Positions 46,162 to 55,155 of a stretch of DNA of 64,000 nt are shown here, one piece after another (within the stretch, counting starts at the first letter, position 1; each line of letters begins with the position of its first letter). Both the position numbers and the translations under genes were made by a program. The notes beneath the pieces were generated by a model, which saw only the letters and a program-made list of their open reading frames with translations, did not search any database and had not been told where the DNA came from. The stretch comes from Protofrankia sp963555925 (GTDB taxonomy: Bacteria; Actinomycetota; Actinomycetes; Frankiales; Frankiaceae), in NCBI GenBank assembly GCA_963555925.1, contig CAUVXJ010000106.1, positions 1-64,000 of the forward strand. The letters run 5' to 3'.

Positions 46162-46573
46162 GCAGACCGGTGGCACGGGCCTCTTCCTGGAGGTAGTAGA
46201 GCTCCTCCGCCCACAGCCGGAAACGCTCCATGGCGTCGAGCTCACGGGCCAGCGCGTGGGCGAGGCGGGGGACGGCGAGGCGCTCGAGGGGGCCACGCAG
46301 CCATGGGCGGTCAGCGGCCTCCTCCTCGCTGGCCCGCTCATAGGCCGCCCGATACAGGACGATCTCGGCCTGCGAAATCTCGATCTGCTCGGCCAGCATC
46401 CGGATCCGCGCCCGCAGTTGAGCCTCGGTCGGGATGGCGCGCCGGCCGGGCCACGGACCTCGGTAGGGACCACGCAGCGGTGGGCCACCTGCCGTGCCAC
46501 CTGCCGTGCCACCTGATCGGGCACCGCCGGAGCCCGCCGGTTGTGTGACGGCAGGCCTCGACATACCAGACAT
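46148..46573 (-). CDS. Hypothetical helical protein, 141 aa
   Basis: From ATG 46573 the product has a low-complexity Gly/Thr/Pro-rich N-terminal third (GGTAGGTAGG from a 12-bp DNA repeat) and a helical C-terminal part (PTEAQLRARIRMLAEQIEISQAEIVLYRAAYERASEEEA, then LAVPRLAHALARELDAMERFRLWAEELYYLQEEARATGLL). The helical part looks like a coiled-coil or small structural domain. No motif identifies it. No good ribosome binding site is seen at 46573 or the second ATG at 46564, so the start is uncertain. Its stop is in a 16-bp tandem repeat. Confidence 0.65.
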   Translation of the reverse strand: MSGMSRPAVTQPAGSGGARSGGTAGGTAGGPPLRGPYRGPWPGRRAIPTEAQLRARIRMLAEQIEISQAEIVLYRAAYERASEEEAADRPWLRGPLERLAVPRLAHALARELDAMERFRLWAEELYYLQEEARATGLLRSP

Positions 46574-46588
46574 GGTGACAGGAGGCCA

Positions 46589-46695
46589 AGAGCGCCCGGC
46601 AATAGGGGCGTGGATCAAGGAGCGGGGCTGTGGTGCGTGCATCGCGAGGCGAAGGAGGGAGTCACCGGAGGTTGTGGGTGTCGACCGACGACAAC
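46589..46695. repeat. Composite dispersed repeat, copy C plus 25-bp near-palindrome
   Basis: AGAGCGCCCGGCAATAGGGG at 46589-46608 is the dispersed-repeat core. GTTGT...GTCGAC...ACAAC at 46671-46695 is the exact reverse complement of 23972-23996. Together they occupy most of the 260-bp divergent space between 46573 and 46834. Confidence 0.75.
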
Positions 46696-46833
46696 GCGGC
46701 GGCACTCACCCCCCACGGACGAAGCCGTCGCCAGGACGTGAATTTCGCGCGACCGCGGGTAACAGGACTTCAGGTAACACAGAGAGATCACAAAGAGACT
46801 TTCCGTGTTTTCGGGCGAGGCTCGGAGGACGCG

Positions 46834-47061
46834 ATGGCCGGATCCATAGCGATCGTGCTGGGATTCCCACTGGTACTCATGATCGGCATGTTGGCTATGC
46901 ATCAGGTGGAACAAATGATCGATAAGGTACGCCGGCCTCGGCTCCGGCTGGTCCCGGATCTCGACGACGAGCCCCATGGTGACGTCAACGGTGGCGGACC
47001 GCCTGCGACCCGACTGCTACGTCTGATCGTGTCGCGTCAGTCCACGAGCGCCCGGCCATAG
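46834..47061 (+). CDS. Small membrane protein, 75 aa
   Basis: An N-terminal membrane helix (SIAIVLGFPLVLMIGMLAMH) is followed by a basic, Pro-containing cytoplasmic tail. ATG 46834 follows GGAGG at six bases. The last residues and the stop lie in copy D of the dispersed repeat (47046-47066), so the C-terminus looks repeat-derived. Function unknown. Confidence 0.7.
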   Translation: MAGSIAIVLGFPLVLMIGMLAMHQVEQMIDKVRRPRLRLVPDLDDEPHGDVNGGGPPATRLLRLIVSRQSTSARP

Positions 47062-47113
47062 GGGCGAGTAGCCGGCCGGTCGGCCACCGGGGCGAGTAGC
47101 CGGCCGGTCGGCT
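47046..47113. repeat. Dispersed repeat copy D followed by a 28-bp direct repeat
   Basis: GAGCGCCCGGCCATAGGGG (47046-47064) matches the core of copies A-C and supplies the TAG stop of the small membrane protein. It runs into two copies of a 28-base unit (from 47061 and 47089, the second shortened) of the type GGGGCGAGTAGCCGGCCGG. The array ends at the stop of the STAS gene. Confidence 0.8.
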
Positions 47114-47494
47114 TCAACGAGTGGAACCACCGGTGGTGGCGGACGCGGTCGCGCCCGACCATCGTGACCCAGCGTCGACCTGCAGGCGACCGGTCAGGCC
47201 GGTCGAACGCAGCAACGCCATGAACGCCGGGGACGCCCCGCGAACCCGCAGGCTCGAGTGAACGCCTCGCAGCAGCAACTCGGCCCGCAGCAGGGCCGCC
47301 ATCCCGGCGATGTCGATCGCCCGTAGCCCAGCGACGTCCACGGTCACGTCCGTGCCGCCGCGTCCCAGTAGTTCATGGATCTCCTGGCGAAACCGCAGCC
47401 GGCCGCGGGTGTCGAGCTCGCCGTCAAGCACGATGACCACATCGCACCCGGAATGGGTCACCGACATCCGCAGACAACCAGCCTCGACCTGCAT
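47114..47494 (-). CDS. STAS-domain protein (anti-anti-sigma-like) without the phosphorylatable Ser
   Basis: From ATG 47494 the 126-residue product is a single STAS domain: VVIVLDGELDTRGRLRFRQEIHELL, DVTVDVAGLRAIDIAGMAALLRAELLL. In SpoIIAA/RsbV-type proteins the site that a kinase phosphorylates reads DSSG; here it is Asp-Ile-Ala63-Gly, so the Ser is an Ala. It could bind an anti-sigma factor but not be switched off by phosphorylation in the usual way. A start further upstream (47575) would add 27 low-complexity residues. Confidence 0.82.
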   Translation of the reverse strand: MQVEAGCLRMSVTHSGCDVVIVLDGELDTRGRLRFRQEIHELLGRGGTDVTVDVAGLRAIDIAGMAALLRAELLLRGVHSSLRVRGASPAFMALLRSTGLTGRLQVDAGSRWSGATASATTGGSTR

Positions 47495-47826
47495 GTTTCC
47501 GCCCCCCGCTACTCCTGCCGACGCTCGTCGTGCCGCGCCGCCGACCCCTGGCCCCGCCCCCCGGCCGGTTGACACCGGGGCGACACCTCCTGGCTTGCGT
47601 TGTCCTGGCGATCCGGCGGGTCTCCCGGACCGGAATCGCCAACAGCGTGGTCTCTCCCCGAGTCACGAGATACGTACACCCGATGCAGCGATACTACCGA
47701 AGGTAACCAAGATTCCGACTTCCGTTGACGCAAAGTCACATCGAATTCAGGAATCATCATATAAACGAACTATATGGATATATCGACCAGACGTACCCTG
47801 GGGCCTGACCGGCGGCGCCCTGGGGC
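47495..47826. other. Intergenic region between STAS gene and pgi
   Basis: A hairpin at 47607-47640 (GGCGATCCGG / CCGGAATCGCC with one bulge and an inner CGGG/CCCG stem) could be the pgi terminator. The right part (47690-47795) is AT-rich and may contain a promoter for the STAS gene. A 22-bp repeat ends the region. Confidence 0.6.
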
Positions 47827-47839
47827 CTAACCGGCAGCG
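47796..47839. repeat. 22-bp tandem repeat containing the pgi stop codon
   Basis: Two units of 22 bases (47796-47817 and 47818-47839) match at 20 positions. The unit nearer pgi encodes its last residues and TAG; the outer copy has TGA's complement changed to CAG on that strand. Confidence 0.9.
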
Positions 47840-49494
47840 CGGAACCGGCGGATGAGATGGTTGGTCGAGCTGTCGTGAGTCAGCTCCACCGGCCCGTCGG
47901 CCGACAGTTCCGGGATGATCCGCTCCGCGAGTACCTTGCCGAGCTCCACGCCCCACTGGTCGAAGCTGTTGATGTTCCAGATCGCACCCTGAGTGAAGAC
48001 CTTGTGCTCGTACAGGGCAACCAGCTGGCCGAGCCGGAAGGGAGTCAACCGGTCGGTGAGAATCGTGTTGGTGGGACGGTTACCCGGGAATGTCCGATGC
48101 GGAATGATTTGGGGGTCCACCTGGTCGGCGGCGAGCTGCTCGGCGGTCCGACCGAAGGCCAACGCCTCGGTCTGGGCGAAGAAGTTCGCCATCAGCAGGA
48201 CGTGGTGGTCCGCACCACCTTGGCGCACGTCGTGGTTCGCCGTGACGAAACCGATGAAGTCGGCGGGAACCAATGCGGTTCCCTGGTGGATGAGCTGGAA
48301 GTAGGCATGCTGGCCGTTGGTACCGGGAGTACCCCACACAACCGGGCCGGTGGGGACGGGAACCGCTCGCCCGGCTCGATCCACCGACTTGCCGTTGCTC
48401 TCCATGTCCAACTGCTGAAGATAGGCGGGAAAGCGGCCGAGATAATGACTGTAGGGCAACACGGCATGGGTCTGCGCACCGAAGAAATCTCGATACCACA
48501 GGCCGAGCAGACCGAGCAGCACCGGCAGGTTCCGATCGAACGGAGCGGTGCGGAAATGGACGTCCATCGCGTGGAATCCGGCGAGCATGTCCCGGAAGTT
48601 CACCGGCCCGATCGCCAGCATCAGGGACAGGCCGATCGCCGAGTCAAGCGAATAGCGCCCGCCCACCCAGTCCCAGAACTCGAACATGTTCGCGCTGTCG
48701 ATACCGAACTCGGTCACCTTCTCCGTGTTCGTCGAGACCGCCACGAAATGAAATGGAACCGCGTCCGGACCGAGCGCGTCGACCACCCAGGCCCGCGCGG
48801 TGCGGGCGTTGGCAAGCGTCTCCAGGGTCGTGAAGGTCTTGGACGACACGACGAACAGCGTCTCGGCCGGGTCGAGATCGGCGGTCGCCTCCCAGATGTC
48901 GGTACCGTCGACATTCGAAACGAAACGAAACTGTATCGACCGGTCGGAGTAGTCCATCAATGCCTCGTATGCCATGGCCGGCCCGAGATCCGAACCTCCG
49001 ATCCCGATGTTGACGACGGTCCGGATATGTTTTCCGGTAGTCCCGGTCCAGACGCCGGAGCGGACCTTGTCCGCGAACACCGACATTCGCTCGAGCACGT
49101 CGTGAACCTGGGGAACGACATTCACGCCGTCCACTTCGACGACGGCGTCCGCGGGCGCGCGCAGAGCGACATGGAGCACGGCGCGGCGCTCGGTCGTGTT
49201 GATCCGCTGCCCCGTGAACATCGCCTCGATCTGGGCGCGCAGTCGCACCCGCTCGGCAAGGGCCGTCAACAATTCCACCGTTCGGTGGGTGACCCTGTTC
49301 TTGGAATAGTCGAGGTAGAGGCCGTCGGCTTCCACAGCGAATGTCTCGCCCCGGTCCGGGTCGTCGGCGAACAGGCTGCGCAGATGGACGTCGGCGAGCT
49401 CGGCGAAGTGCTTGTCGAGCGCTGCCCATTCGGGCGTTCCCATGATGGGGGACGCGTGCTGGACAGCATCAATGGACGGCTCGATAGGCGACAT
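47827..49494 (-). CDS. pgi: Glucose-6-phosphate isomerase
   Basis: The 555-residue protein is a full-length Pgi: NIGIGGSDLGPAMAYEAL, SNVDGTDIWE, VSSKTFTTLETLANA, WDWVGGRYSLDSAIGLS (family signature), and MESNGKSVDR, GTPGTNGQHAYFQLIHQG, and the second signature near the C-terminus (HKVFTQGAIWNINSFDQWGVELGK). It interconverts glucose-6-phosphate and fructose-6-phosphate. ATG 49494 fits the family. It stands alone between the STAS gene and the kinase pair. The last residues come from a 22-bp repeat. Confidence 0.97.
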   Translation of the reverse strand: MSPIEPSIDAVQHASPIMGTPEWAALDKHFAELADVHLRSLFADDPDRGETFAVEADGLYLDYSKNRVTHRTVELLTALAERVRLRAQIEAMFTGQRINTTERRAVLHVALRAPADAVVEVDGVNVVPQVHDVLERMSVFADKVRSGVWTGTTGKHIRTVVNIGIGGSDLGPAMAYEALMDYSDRSIQFRFVSNVDGTDIWEATADLDPAETLFVVSSKTFTTLETLANARTARAWVVDALGPDAVPFHFVAVSTNTEKVTEFGIDSANMFEFWDWVGGRYSLDSAIGLSLMLAIGPVNFRDMLAGFHAMDVHFRTAPFDRNLPVLLGLLGLWYRDFFGAQTHAVLPYSHYLGRFPAYLQQLDMESNGKSVDRAGRAVPVPTGPVVWGTPGTNGQHAYFQLIHQGTALVPADFIGFVTANHDVRQGGADHHVLLMANFFAQTEALAFGRTAEQLAADQVDPQIIPHRTFPGNRPTNTILTDRLTPFRLGQLVALYEHKVFTQGAIWNINSFDQWGVELGKVLAERIIPELSADGPVELTHDSSTNHLIRRFRAAG

Positions 49495-49980
49495 GATCTT
49501 TCAGGACCTCCCAGTCCGATGGCCGCGGGCGCGTCGGCGACACGCTCACGATCCTGCATGCCCCACGCCAGGTCCACGTCACCACATCACCGACCAGGTC
49601 ACCGCGCGCGTCACCGGGTGAGTCACCGGGCGGGCGGCGCCGCGCGGCACCGAATGACCGCCATCCTCGACACACAGTGACATAACAGAACGTGCTTATA
49701 CGGATCCGGAAAGTCATCAATCCCGAGTCATTATGATGTGTGTCACTGATCTGTCAGAGTCGCCCGGGACCACCGGGAGAGAGCCAGGCAGTCACGGTCG
49801 TACACTCACGATTGATTTGTGGCTGGAGGGCCAAAGGGCGCGCGACGATCGTCAGATCGCGCACCCGGAGGCCGCAGTCTCTGGAGCACAGAAAGATGAT
49901 GTCGGTCGTCGGCCCGGCCACCGACGGGCGCGGATGCGGTGAATGTCATCCATACGGTGGCGAACGGAATCTGACCTTTG
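49495..49980. other. Intergenic region with palindromic element copy 2
   Basis: A second copy of the fadE5 palindromic element lies at 49828-49888. The rest is partly AT-rich (49675-49745) and should contain divergent promoters for pgi and the kinase gene. I see no gene. Confidence 0.6.
49828..49888. repeat. Palindromic element, copy 2 (intergenic)
   Basis: It matches the reverse complement of 37429-37489 at 56 of 61 positions. One base change (A in place of G) weakens the 10-bp stem. It lies 92 bases upstream of the first kinase gene. Confidence 0.9.
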
Positions 49981-52446
49981 TTGATCGATCGCTCGCTGGT
50001 GCAGGCCGCGCTCCCCGGCTACCAGGTTGACGGTGAACTGGGCCGCGGTGGCTACGGGCTTGTGCTCGGCGGCCGCCATCGCTTGATGGGCCGGAATGTC
50101 GCGATCAAAATCCTGCTCGACACCACCGACGACGCGAACCTGCGCAGTCGCTTCCTTGCCGAGGCGCGGGTACTGGCCGAACTCGACCATCCGCATATCG
50201 TGCGTATCCACGACTACGTCGAGCATCAGGGCACCTGCCTGTTGGTCATGGAGCTGCTTCCCGGCGGCACACTGCGTCAGCGGTCGGCGGTCGGCCCGAT
50301 GTCGCCCGAGGCCGTCTGCGCGTTAGGCCTCGCCGCGGCGGCCGCCCTAGATGCCGCGCACGCCCACAACGTGCTGCACCGCGACATCAAGCCCGACAAC
50401 ATGATGTTCGCCTCGGACGGGCTTCTCAAAGTCACCGACTTCGGCGTGGCGAAGATTTTCGAAGGCACCGAGACGACGGCGAGCGGTGTTCTCGGGACGC
50501 CTCGATACATGGCCCCCGAGCAGATCACCGGAGGTCGCCTGTACACCTCCACCGATCTCTACGCGCTCGGCGGGGTGCTCTACGAGCTACTGGCCCGTCG
50601 ACCACTTTTCGGTCGGACCCTGTCCGTGGGCGCGCTGGTCAATCATCACCTCAACGTGACGCCACCGCCACTGGACGGCATATCCGCCGCCATCGGCGCG
50701 ATAATCATGCAGACGCTGGCCAAGGACCCGACCGCCCGGTTCCCGAACGCGACCCAGTTCGCGCTCGAACTCGCCCAAGCCGCCGCGCACACGTTCAGCC
50801 CGAACTGGCTCGCCGAGTCCGGCATCAAGGTCCGCCTCGACGACGAGATACGGCACGCGGCGCAGCGGCCGCCGGTCCGGTCGAGCCCGCACCCGCCGGG
50901 CGGCCGGGTACCGGGCGCTCAGGAAACGGGCGGCCACGGAGCGGGCGGCCAGGACCCGTGGCCGGGCCGGTCCGGTCCCCGGCCGCCGCAGACGTCTGCG
51001 CCCGGCGATCCGCGCGGACAGCGCGTGCACGGCGACCCCTGGGTACCGCCGGCGGCGGTCACGCCGCCGACCCGGCTCGCCCCAGGCCAGTTCCCCGCGC
51101 CCCAGCCGGCTCCCGCGGCGGCCCGCCAGCCACAGCCACAGCCGGCGCAGGCCGGCTCCGGATGGTGGCAGGCGAATCCGTTCGTCCCACCGGCCGGTCG
51201 GAGTCCCTGGCCGCCTGGACAGCCTGATTCGCCCGGGCCGTCCGGGCCGTCAGGACCACAGCCGGCATCCGCCTACCCGCCGGCGTGGAAGCAATACCCT
51301 GCGCAATCGCCGCGGCCGTCCCGCCGGACCTGGCTCGTCGTGGGCGTCTCCTGCGCCGTGGTCCTCGCGTTGATCACCGGTGTCGCACTGATCACCGCCA
51401 GAAACCACCGCACCGATCCAGCCGCGCTGTCCGCGACGTACTCCCCCGGCGTGGCCTATGCCGGCCCGACGCTGACCGTGGCGGGGCTGGACGCCTATGA
51501 CGTCACCATCGACAAGGCAGGCGCGCTCTACATCACCGACTGGACGAGCCACCAGGTCCACAAGATCAGCAAAGACGGGACCGTGGTCACCGTCGCAGGC
51601 ACCGGGACCAGTGGCTCCACCCCGGACGGCGGACCCGCGAACCAGGCACAGTTACACAGCCCGGCCGTGACGCTCCTGGACGCAGCGGGGAACATCTACA
51701 TCAGCGACTCGGGTGAGAACCACATCCGAAAGATCGATAAAAATGGGATCATCAGAACAATCGCGGGCACCGGGACGGCCGGTTTCGCCGGGGACGGCGG
51801 CCTGGCCACGTCGGCCCAGCTGAACGAACCGAACGGACTGGCCCTGGCCGCCGACGGCACCCTGTACGTCGCCGACTACAGCAACCAACGCATCCGGCGG
51901 ATCAGCCCCGACGGCGTGATCACAACAGTGGCCGGCAACGGGACCAAAGGCTTCGCCGGGGACGGCGGCCCGGCCACAGCGGCCGAGTTCAACAACCCGA
52001 ACGGGCTGGCGATCGCCGCCGACGGGACGCTGTACGTGGCGGATCTCGGCAACGAGCGCGTCCGGAAGATCGACCCGAACGGGACGATCAGCACCGTGGC
52101 CGGCAACGGCCGCTACGGCTACTCCGGGGACGGCGGCCCGGCGACCGCGGCGGAACTGCGCATCCCCAGCGTCGCGGTCGGCCCCGACGGCGTCCTCTAC
52201 ATCGCCGATTACGGCAACCAGCGCATCCGACGGGTCGGCGCCGACGGTGTGATCGTGACCGTGGCCGGCAACGGGACCGAAGGCTACGCAGGCGACGGCG
52301 GCCCGGCCACCCGGGCCCAGCTGTCCAGCCCGACCGGCACCGCCGTCGACGGCGCGGGCAACCTCTACATCGCCGACGACAAGAACGACCGGGTCCGCAG
52401 GGTCGACTCCAGAGGTGTCATCACGACCGTCGCCAGGGCCGGATAG
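49981..52446 (+). CDS. Membrane Ser/Thr protein kinase with NHL propeller, PknD-like (copy 1)
   Basis: The 821-residue protein has a kinase domain at about 10-270: Gly loop GRGGYG at 21-26, Lys43, HRDIKPDN at 133-140, DFG at 153-155 and APEQ at 178-181, so it should be active. A Pro/Gln-rich linker follows, then one membrane helix (about 450-473) and an extracytoplasmic NHL propeller (about 495-820) of about six highly regular repeats (NPNGLAIAADGTLYVADLGNERVRKIDPNGTISTVAG). It resembles mycobacterial PknD, which senses outside signals. TTG 49981 is the start; the alignment with the second kinase supports it, though the ribosome binding site is weak. Confidence 0.92.
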   Translation: MIDRSLVQAALPGYQVDGELGRGGYGLVLGGRHRLMGRNVAIKILLDTTDDANLRSRFLAEARVLAELDHPHIVRIHDYVEHQGTCLLVMELLPGGTLRQRSAVGPMSPEAVCALGLAAAAALDAAHAHNVLHRDIKPDNMMFASDGLLKVTDFGVAKIFEGTETTASGVLGTPRYMAPEQITGGRLYTSTDLYALGGVLYELLARRPLFGRTLSVGALVNHHLNVTPPPLDGISAAIGAIIMQTLAKDPTARFPNATQFALELAQAAAHTFSPNWLAESGIKVRLDDEIRHAAQRPPVRSSPHPPGGRVPGAQETGGHGAGGQDPWPGRSGPRPPQTSAPGDPRGQRVHGDPWVPPAAVTPPTRLAPGQFPAPQPAPAAARQPQPQPAQAGSGWWQANPFVPPAGRSPWPPGQPDSPGPSGPSGPQPASAYPPAWKQYPAQSPRPSRRTWLVVGVSCAVVLALITGVALITARNHRTDPAALSATYSPGVAYAGPTLTVAGLDAYDVTIDKAGALYITDWTSHQVHKISKDGTVVTVAGTGTSGSTPDGGPANQAQLHSPAVTLLDAAGNIYISDSGENHIRKIDKNGIIRTIAGTGTAGFAGDGGLATSAQLNEPNGLALAADGTLYVADYSNQRIRRISPDGVITTVAGNGTKGFAGDGGPATAAEFNNPNGLAIAADGTLYVADLGNERVRKIDPNGTISTVAGNGRYGYSGDGGPATAAELRIPSVAVGPDGVLYIADYGNQRIRRVGADGVIVTVAGNGTEGYAGDGGPATRAQLSSPTGTAVDGAGNLYIADDKNDRVRRVDSRGVITTVARAG

Positions 52447-52482
52447 CTCCCGAGAATCGAACAGAACAGGCGAAAGTACGAC

Positions 52483-54819
52483 ATGGCAGTCGATCAGAAG
52501 CGGGTTGCGACCGCGTTACCGGACTACGACGTCGGTGACGAACTCGGCCGTGGAGGCTTCGGCGCCGTGCTCGCCGGCCGCCACCGGCTGATCCGCCGGG
52601 ATGTCGCGATCAAAGTCCTGCACGAGCACACAAGCGGGCTCGAGGACATCCGGGAACGCTTCGTGGCGGAGGCCCGGGTCCTGGCCGGACTCGACCATCC
52701 CCACGTCGTCCGCGTCTACGACTACGTGGAACGCGACGGCCTGTGCCTGCTGGTGATGGAGAAGCTGACCGGAGGCAGCCTACGCCAACGGTTCGCATCC
52801 GGGTTGAGCCAACCAGCGGCCTGCGCCATCGGGTTGGCCGCCGCCACCGCTCTTGCCGCGGCGCACGCGAAAGGCGTGCTGCACCGGGATGTCAAGCCGG
52901 ACAACCTGTTGTTCACCGACACCGGCCTGCTCAAAGTGACCGACTTCGGCATCGCCAAGATCCTCGAAGCCACGGCAACCACCACCACCGGGCTTGTCGG
53001 CACGCCCCGTTACATGGCGCCCGAACAGATCGCGGGCGACCGCCTCAGCCCCGCAACAGACCTGTACGCACTCGGTCTGGTTATCTACGAGCTCCTCGCG
53101 GGGCGGCCGCCGTTCGAGAAGTCCCTGACGGTCCCGGCGATCCTGCACCACCACCTCAACGTGCCGCCGGCACCGCTCGTCGAGGCACCGGCGGCGATCG
53201 CCGCCGTGATCGGGCGTGCCCTGGCGAAGAACCCCCTGGCGCGGCAGGCATCCGCGCAGGCGTTCGCCGTCGACCTCGCCGTGGCCGCGGCGGGAGCCTT
53301 CGGCCCGGGGTGGCTCGCCGCCGCCGAGGTGCCGACAACGCTGCCCGACGTCATCACCGCTGCGGCCCGCGACGGCGTGTCCGCGAACACCACCAACGCC
53401 GGCCCGTACACCGTCAGGACGGCGGCCGATCCGGTGCCGGTGCCGGTGCCGAATGCAGTGCCGAATGCAGTGCTGACGACGAGGCTCGACGCAGGGCCGA
53501 ATCCGACGCGGCATCCGACGCGGCGACAGCCCGGCCTACGCCGGCTGCTCGGAGTACGGCGCAACCGGATCGTGGCCGCCGCACTCGCCGCGGCGCTGGT
53601 AGCCACCGGTGCCGGGCTCGCGCTCGCGCTCACCGGTTCCGGCCCCGGGCCGGGCACCGCCGCATACGCGGGCGACGCCCTGGCCTACGAACTGCCGCTG
53701 GTATCGGGCTTCGCGATCGACCGGAACGGGAACATCATCGTCACGAACGCGACCCTCGGCCGGGTCGTCACCATCGACCCGGCCGGGCACGCCACCTGGC
53801 TGGCGGGGTCACCGACACAGTCCACGGTGACGACACCGGCAAGCAGAGCGCCGTCGACAACCGCGCCGCCCAACGGCACAGAGACGGCCGGCGTGACCCT
53901 GGCTCAGAAAGAGGTGATCGATCGTCCTGTCGCCGTGGCGGTCGACCCGGGCGGTTCGGTCTACGTCGTCTCCGCTGCCTCTGACGGTCAGGTTTTCAAA
54001 ATCGGACGTGACGGCGCCATCACGGTGGTCGCGGGCACCGGTCCGAAGAAGGAAGGATTCACCGGTAACAGCAGGGGGAACGCGACCAGCGCGGAACTGT
54101 CCTCCCCGCAGGGTGTCGCGATCGACAAGAACGGCGACATCCTCATCACCGAGGGCACCCGCGTGCGTCGAGTCACAGCCGACGGCAAGATCGACACAAT
54201 TGCCGGGACGGGCGGCCCCACCGGCAAGAGCGGAAGCTCCGGCGACGGTGGCCCGGCCATCCAGGCCCTGCTGACCCAGCCGACGGACATCGCCGTCGCC
54301 GGGGACGGCAGCATCTACATCCTCGACGCCGGCACTGGCACTGGCACTGGCACCGGCACAGTCAGGAAGATCGACCCAAAAGGGATCATCACCCGCGTCG
54401 CGGGTAGGGCACCGCAGACGGGAAACTCAGCGCCGTCCACGCCGCCGTCCACGGCATCGGCCGCACCTTCGCCGCCGGCGATCGGCAGCATCGGCGACGG
54501 TTCCCCGGCCACGGATGTCGCGCTCGGCGGGCCTGCCGGGATCGCGCTGGCACCCAACGGCGACCTCTACATCGCCGACTACGGGACCAACGCCATCCGC
54601 CTGGTGAGTGCAGCCACCGGCCGCATCAGCACCGTCGCCGGGGCACGTGCCGCGACGGTCCTCGGCGACGGGGGCGACGCCCGCGAAGCCCGGGTCTACG
54701 GCCCGACCGGTGTGGCCGTAGACGGTACCGGCGCGGTCTACGTCACGCAGTACGACGGTCTGGTCCGACGAATCGCTACCGATGGATCTATTTCCACCGT
54801 ACTGAAGCCAAACCGATGA
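52483..54819 (+). CDS. Membrane Ser/Thr protein kinase with NHL propeller, PknD-like (copy 2)
   Basis: The 778-residue protein repeats the plan of the preceding gene: Gly loop GRGGFG at 22-27, Lys44, HRDVKPDN at 134-141, DFG at 154-156, APEQ, a linker (with short PVPVPVPN and NAVPNAV repeats), one membrane helix (about 361-384) and an NHL-like propeller with longer, less regular repeats and Thr/Pro-rich insertions (TGTGTGTG near residue 623). ATG 52483 follows GGCGAAAG. The 36-base gap to copy 1 suggests cotranscription. The two came from a tandem duplication, with the sensor domains diverging more than the kinase domains. Confidence 0.92.
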   Translation: MAVDQKRVATALPDYDVGDELGRGGFGAVLAGRHRLIRRDVAIKVLHEHTSGLEDIRERFVAEARVLAGLDHPHVVRVYDYVERDGLCLLVMEKLTGGSLRQRFASGLSQPAACAIGLAAATALAAAHAKGVLHRDVKPDNLLFTDTGLLKVTDFGIAKILEATATTTTGLVGTPRYMAPEQIAGDRLSPATDLYALGLVIYELLAGRPPFEKSLTVPAILHHHLNVPPAPLVEAPAAIAAVIGRALAKNPLARQASAQAFAVDLAVAAAGAFGPGWLAAAEVPTTLPDVITAAARDGVSANTTNAGPYTVRTAADPVPVPVPNAVPNAVLTTRLDAGPNPTRHPTRRQPGLRRLLGVRRNRIVAAALAAALVATGAGLALALTGSGPGPGTAAYAGDALAYELPLVSGFAIDRNGNIIVTNATLGRVVTIDPAGHATWLAGSPTQSTVTTPASRAPSTTAPPNGTETAGVTLAQKEVIDRPVAVAVDPGGSVYVVSAASDGQVFKIGRDGAITVVAGTGPKKEGFTGNSRGNATSAELSSPQGVAIDKNGDILITEGTRVRRVTADGKIDTIAGTGGPTGKSGSSGDGGPAIQALLTQPTDIAVAGDGSIYILDAGTGTGTGTGTVRKIDPKGIITRVAGRAPQTGNSAPSTPPSTASAAPSPPAIGSIGDGSPATDVALGGPAGIALAPNGDLYIADYGTNAIRLVSAATGRISTVAGARAATVLGDGGDAREARVYGPTGVAVDGTGAVYVTQYDGLVRRIATDGSISTVLKPNR

Positions 54820-54988
54820 AACAGCTGAATCGGTCATCGACGTCACCCGGCGGTCCGGACAGAATGCACCATCGGTAGCCACCTGGTTACTCAAACGAGT
54901 TGTCAGCGTGTCGGATCACCGTGAGTAGCGACAGGCTCCGGTCATCGTGGACGGCGCCTGTCCACCCCGTCTTCCCGCGAGGTCTGGC
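54820..54988. promoter_or_regulatory. Spacer upstream of the small membrane protein; no clear element
   Basis: A 169-bp region marks the change from the kinase genes to the secretion locus. It shows no convincing promoter or terminator. GAGG at 54979-54982 is the ribosome binding site of the next gene. Confidence 0.35.
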
Positions 54989-55141
54989 ATGAAGAAACTC
55001 GCACCGATGTGCGCAATCGCATTTGTGATCTTCTACGTTGCGAACACACCCGCCGACGCGGCCGGTCTGGTCCAGTCGGCGGTCAGTCTGCTCGGAAGCA
55101 TCGCGGACGGAATCTCACACTTCGTCACCGCTGTCGCATGA
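54989..55141 (+). CDS. Small secreted or membrane peptide, 50 aa, type IV secretion locus
   Basis: The 50-residue product (MKKLAPMCAIAFVIFYVANTPADAAGLVQ...) has a hydrophobic N-terminal segment that could be a signal peptide cut after ADA, and a second hydrophobic stretch (SAVSLLGSIADGISHFVTAVA). GAGG lies seven bases before ATG 54989. Very small proteins of this style are common at the edge of actinobacterial type IV secretion loci. Function unknown. Confidence 0.65.
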   Translation: MKKLAPMCAIAFVIFYVANTPADAAGLVQSAVSLLGSIADGISHFVTAVA

Positions 55142-55155
55142 GGACGCCCGCGCAC

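Noticed and set aside
47857..49680. 607-codon plus-strand frame opposite pgi
   Set aside because: Antisense shadow of pgi.
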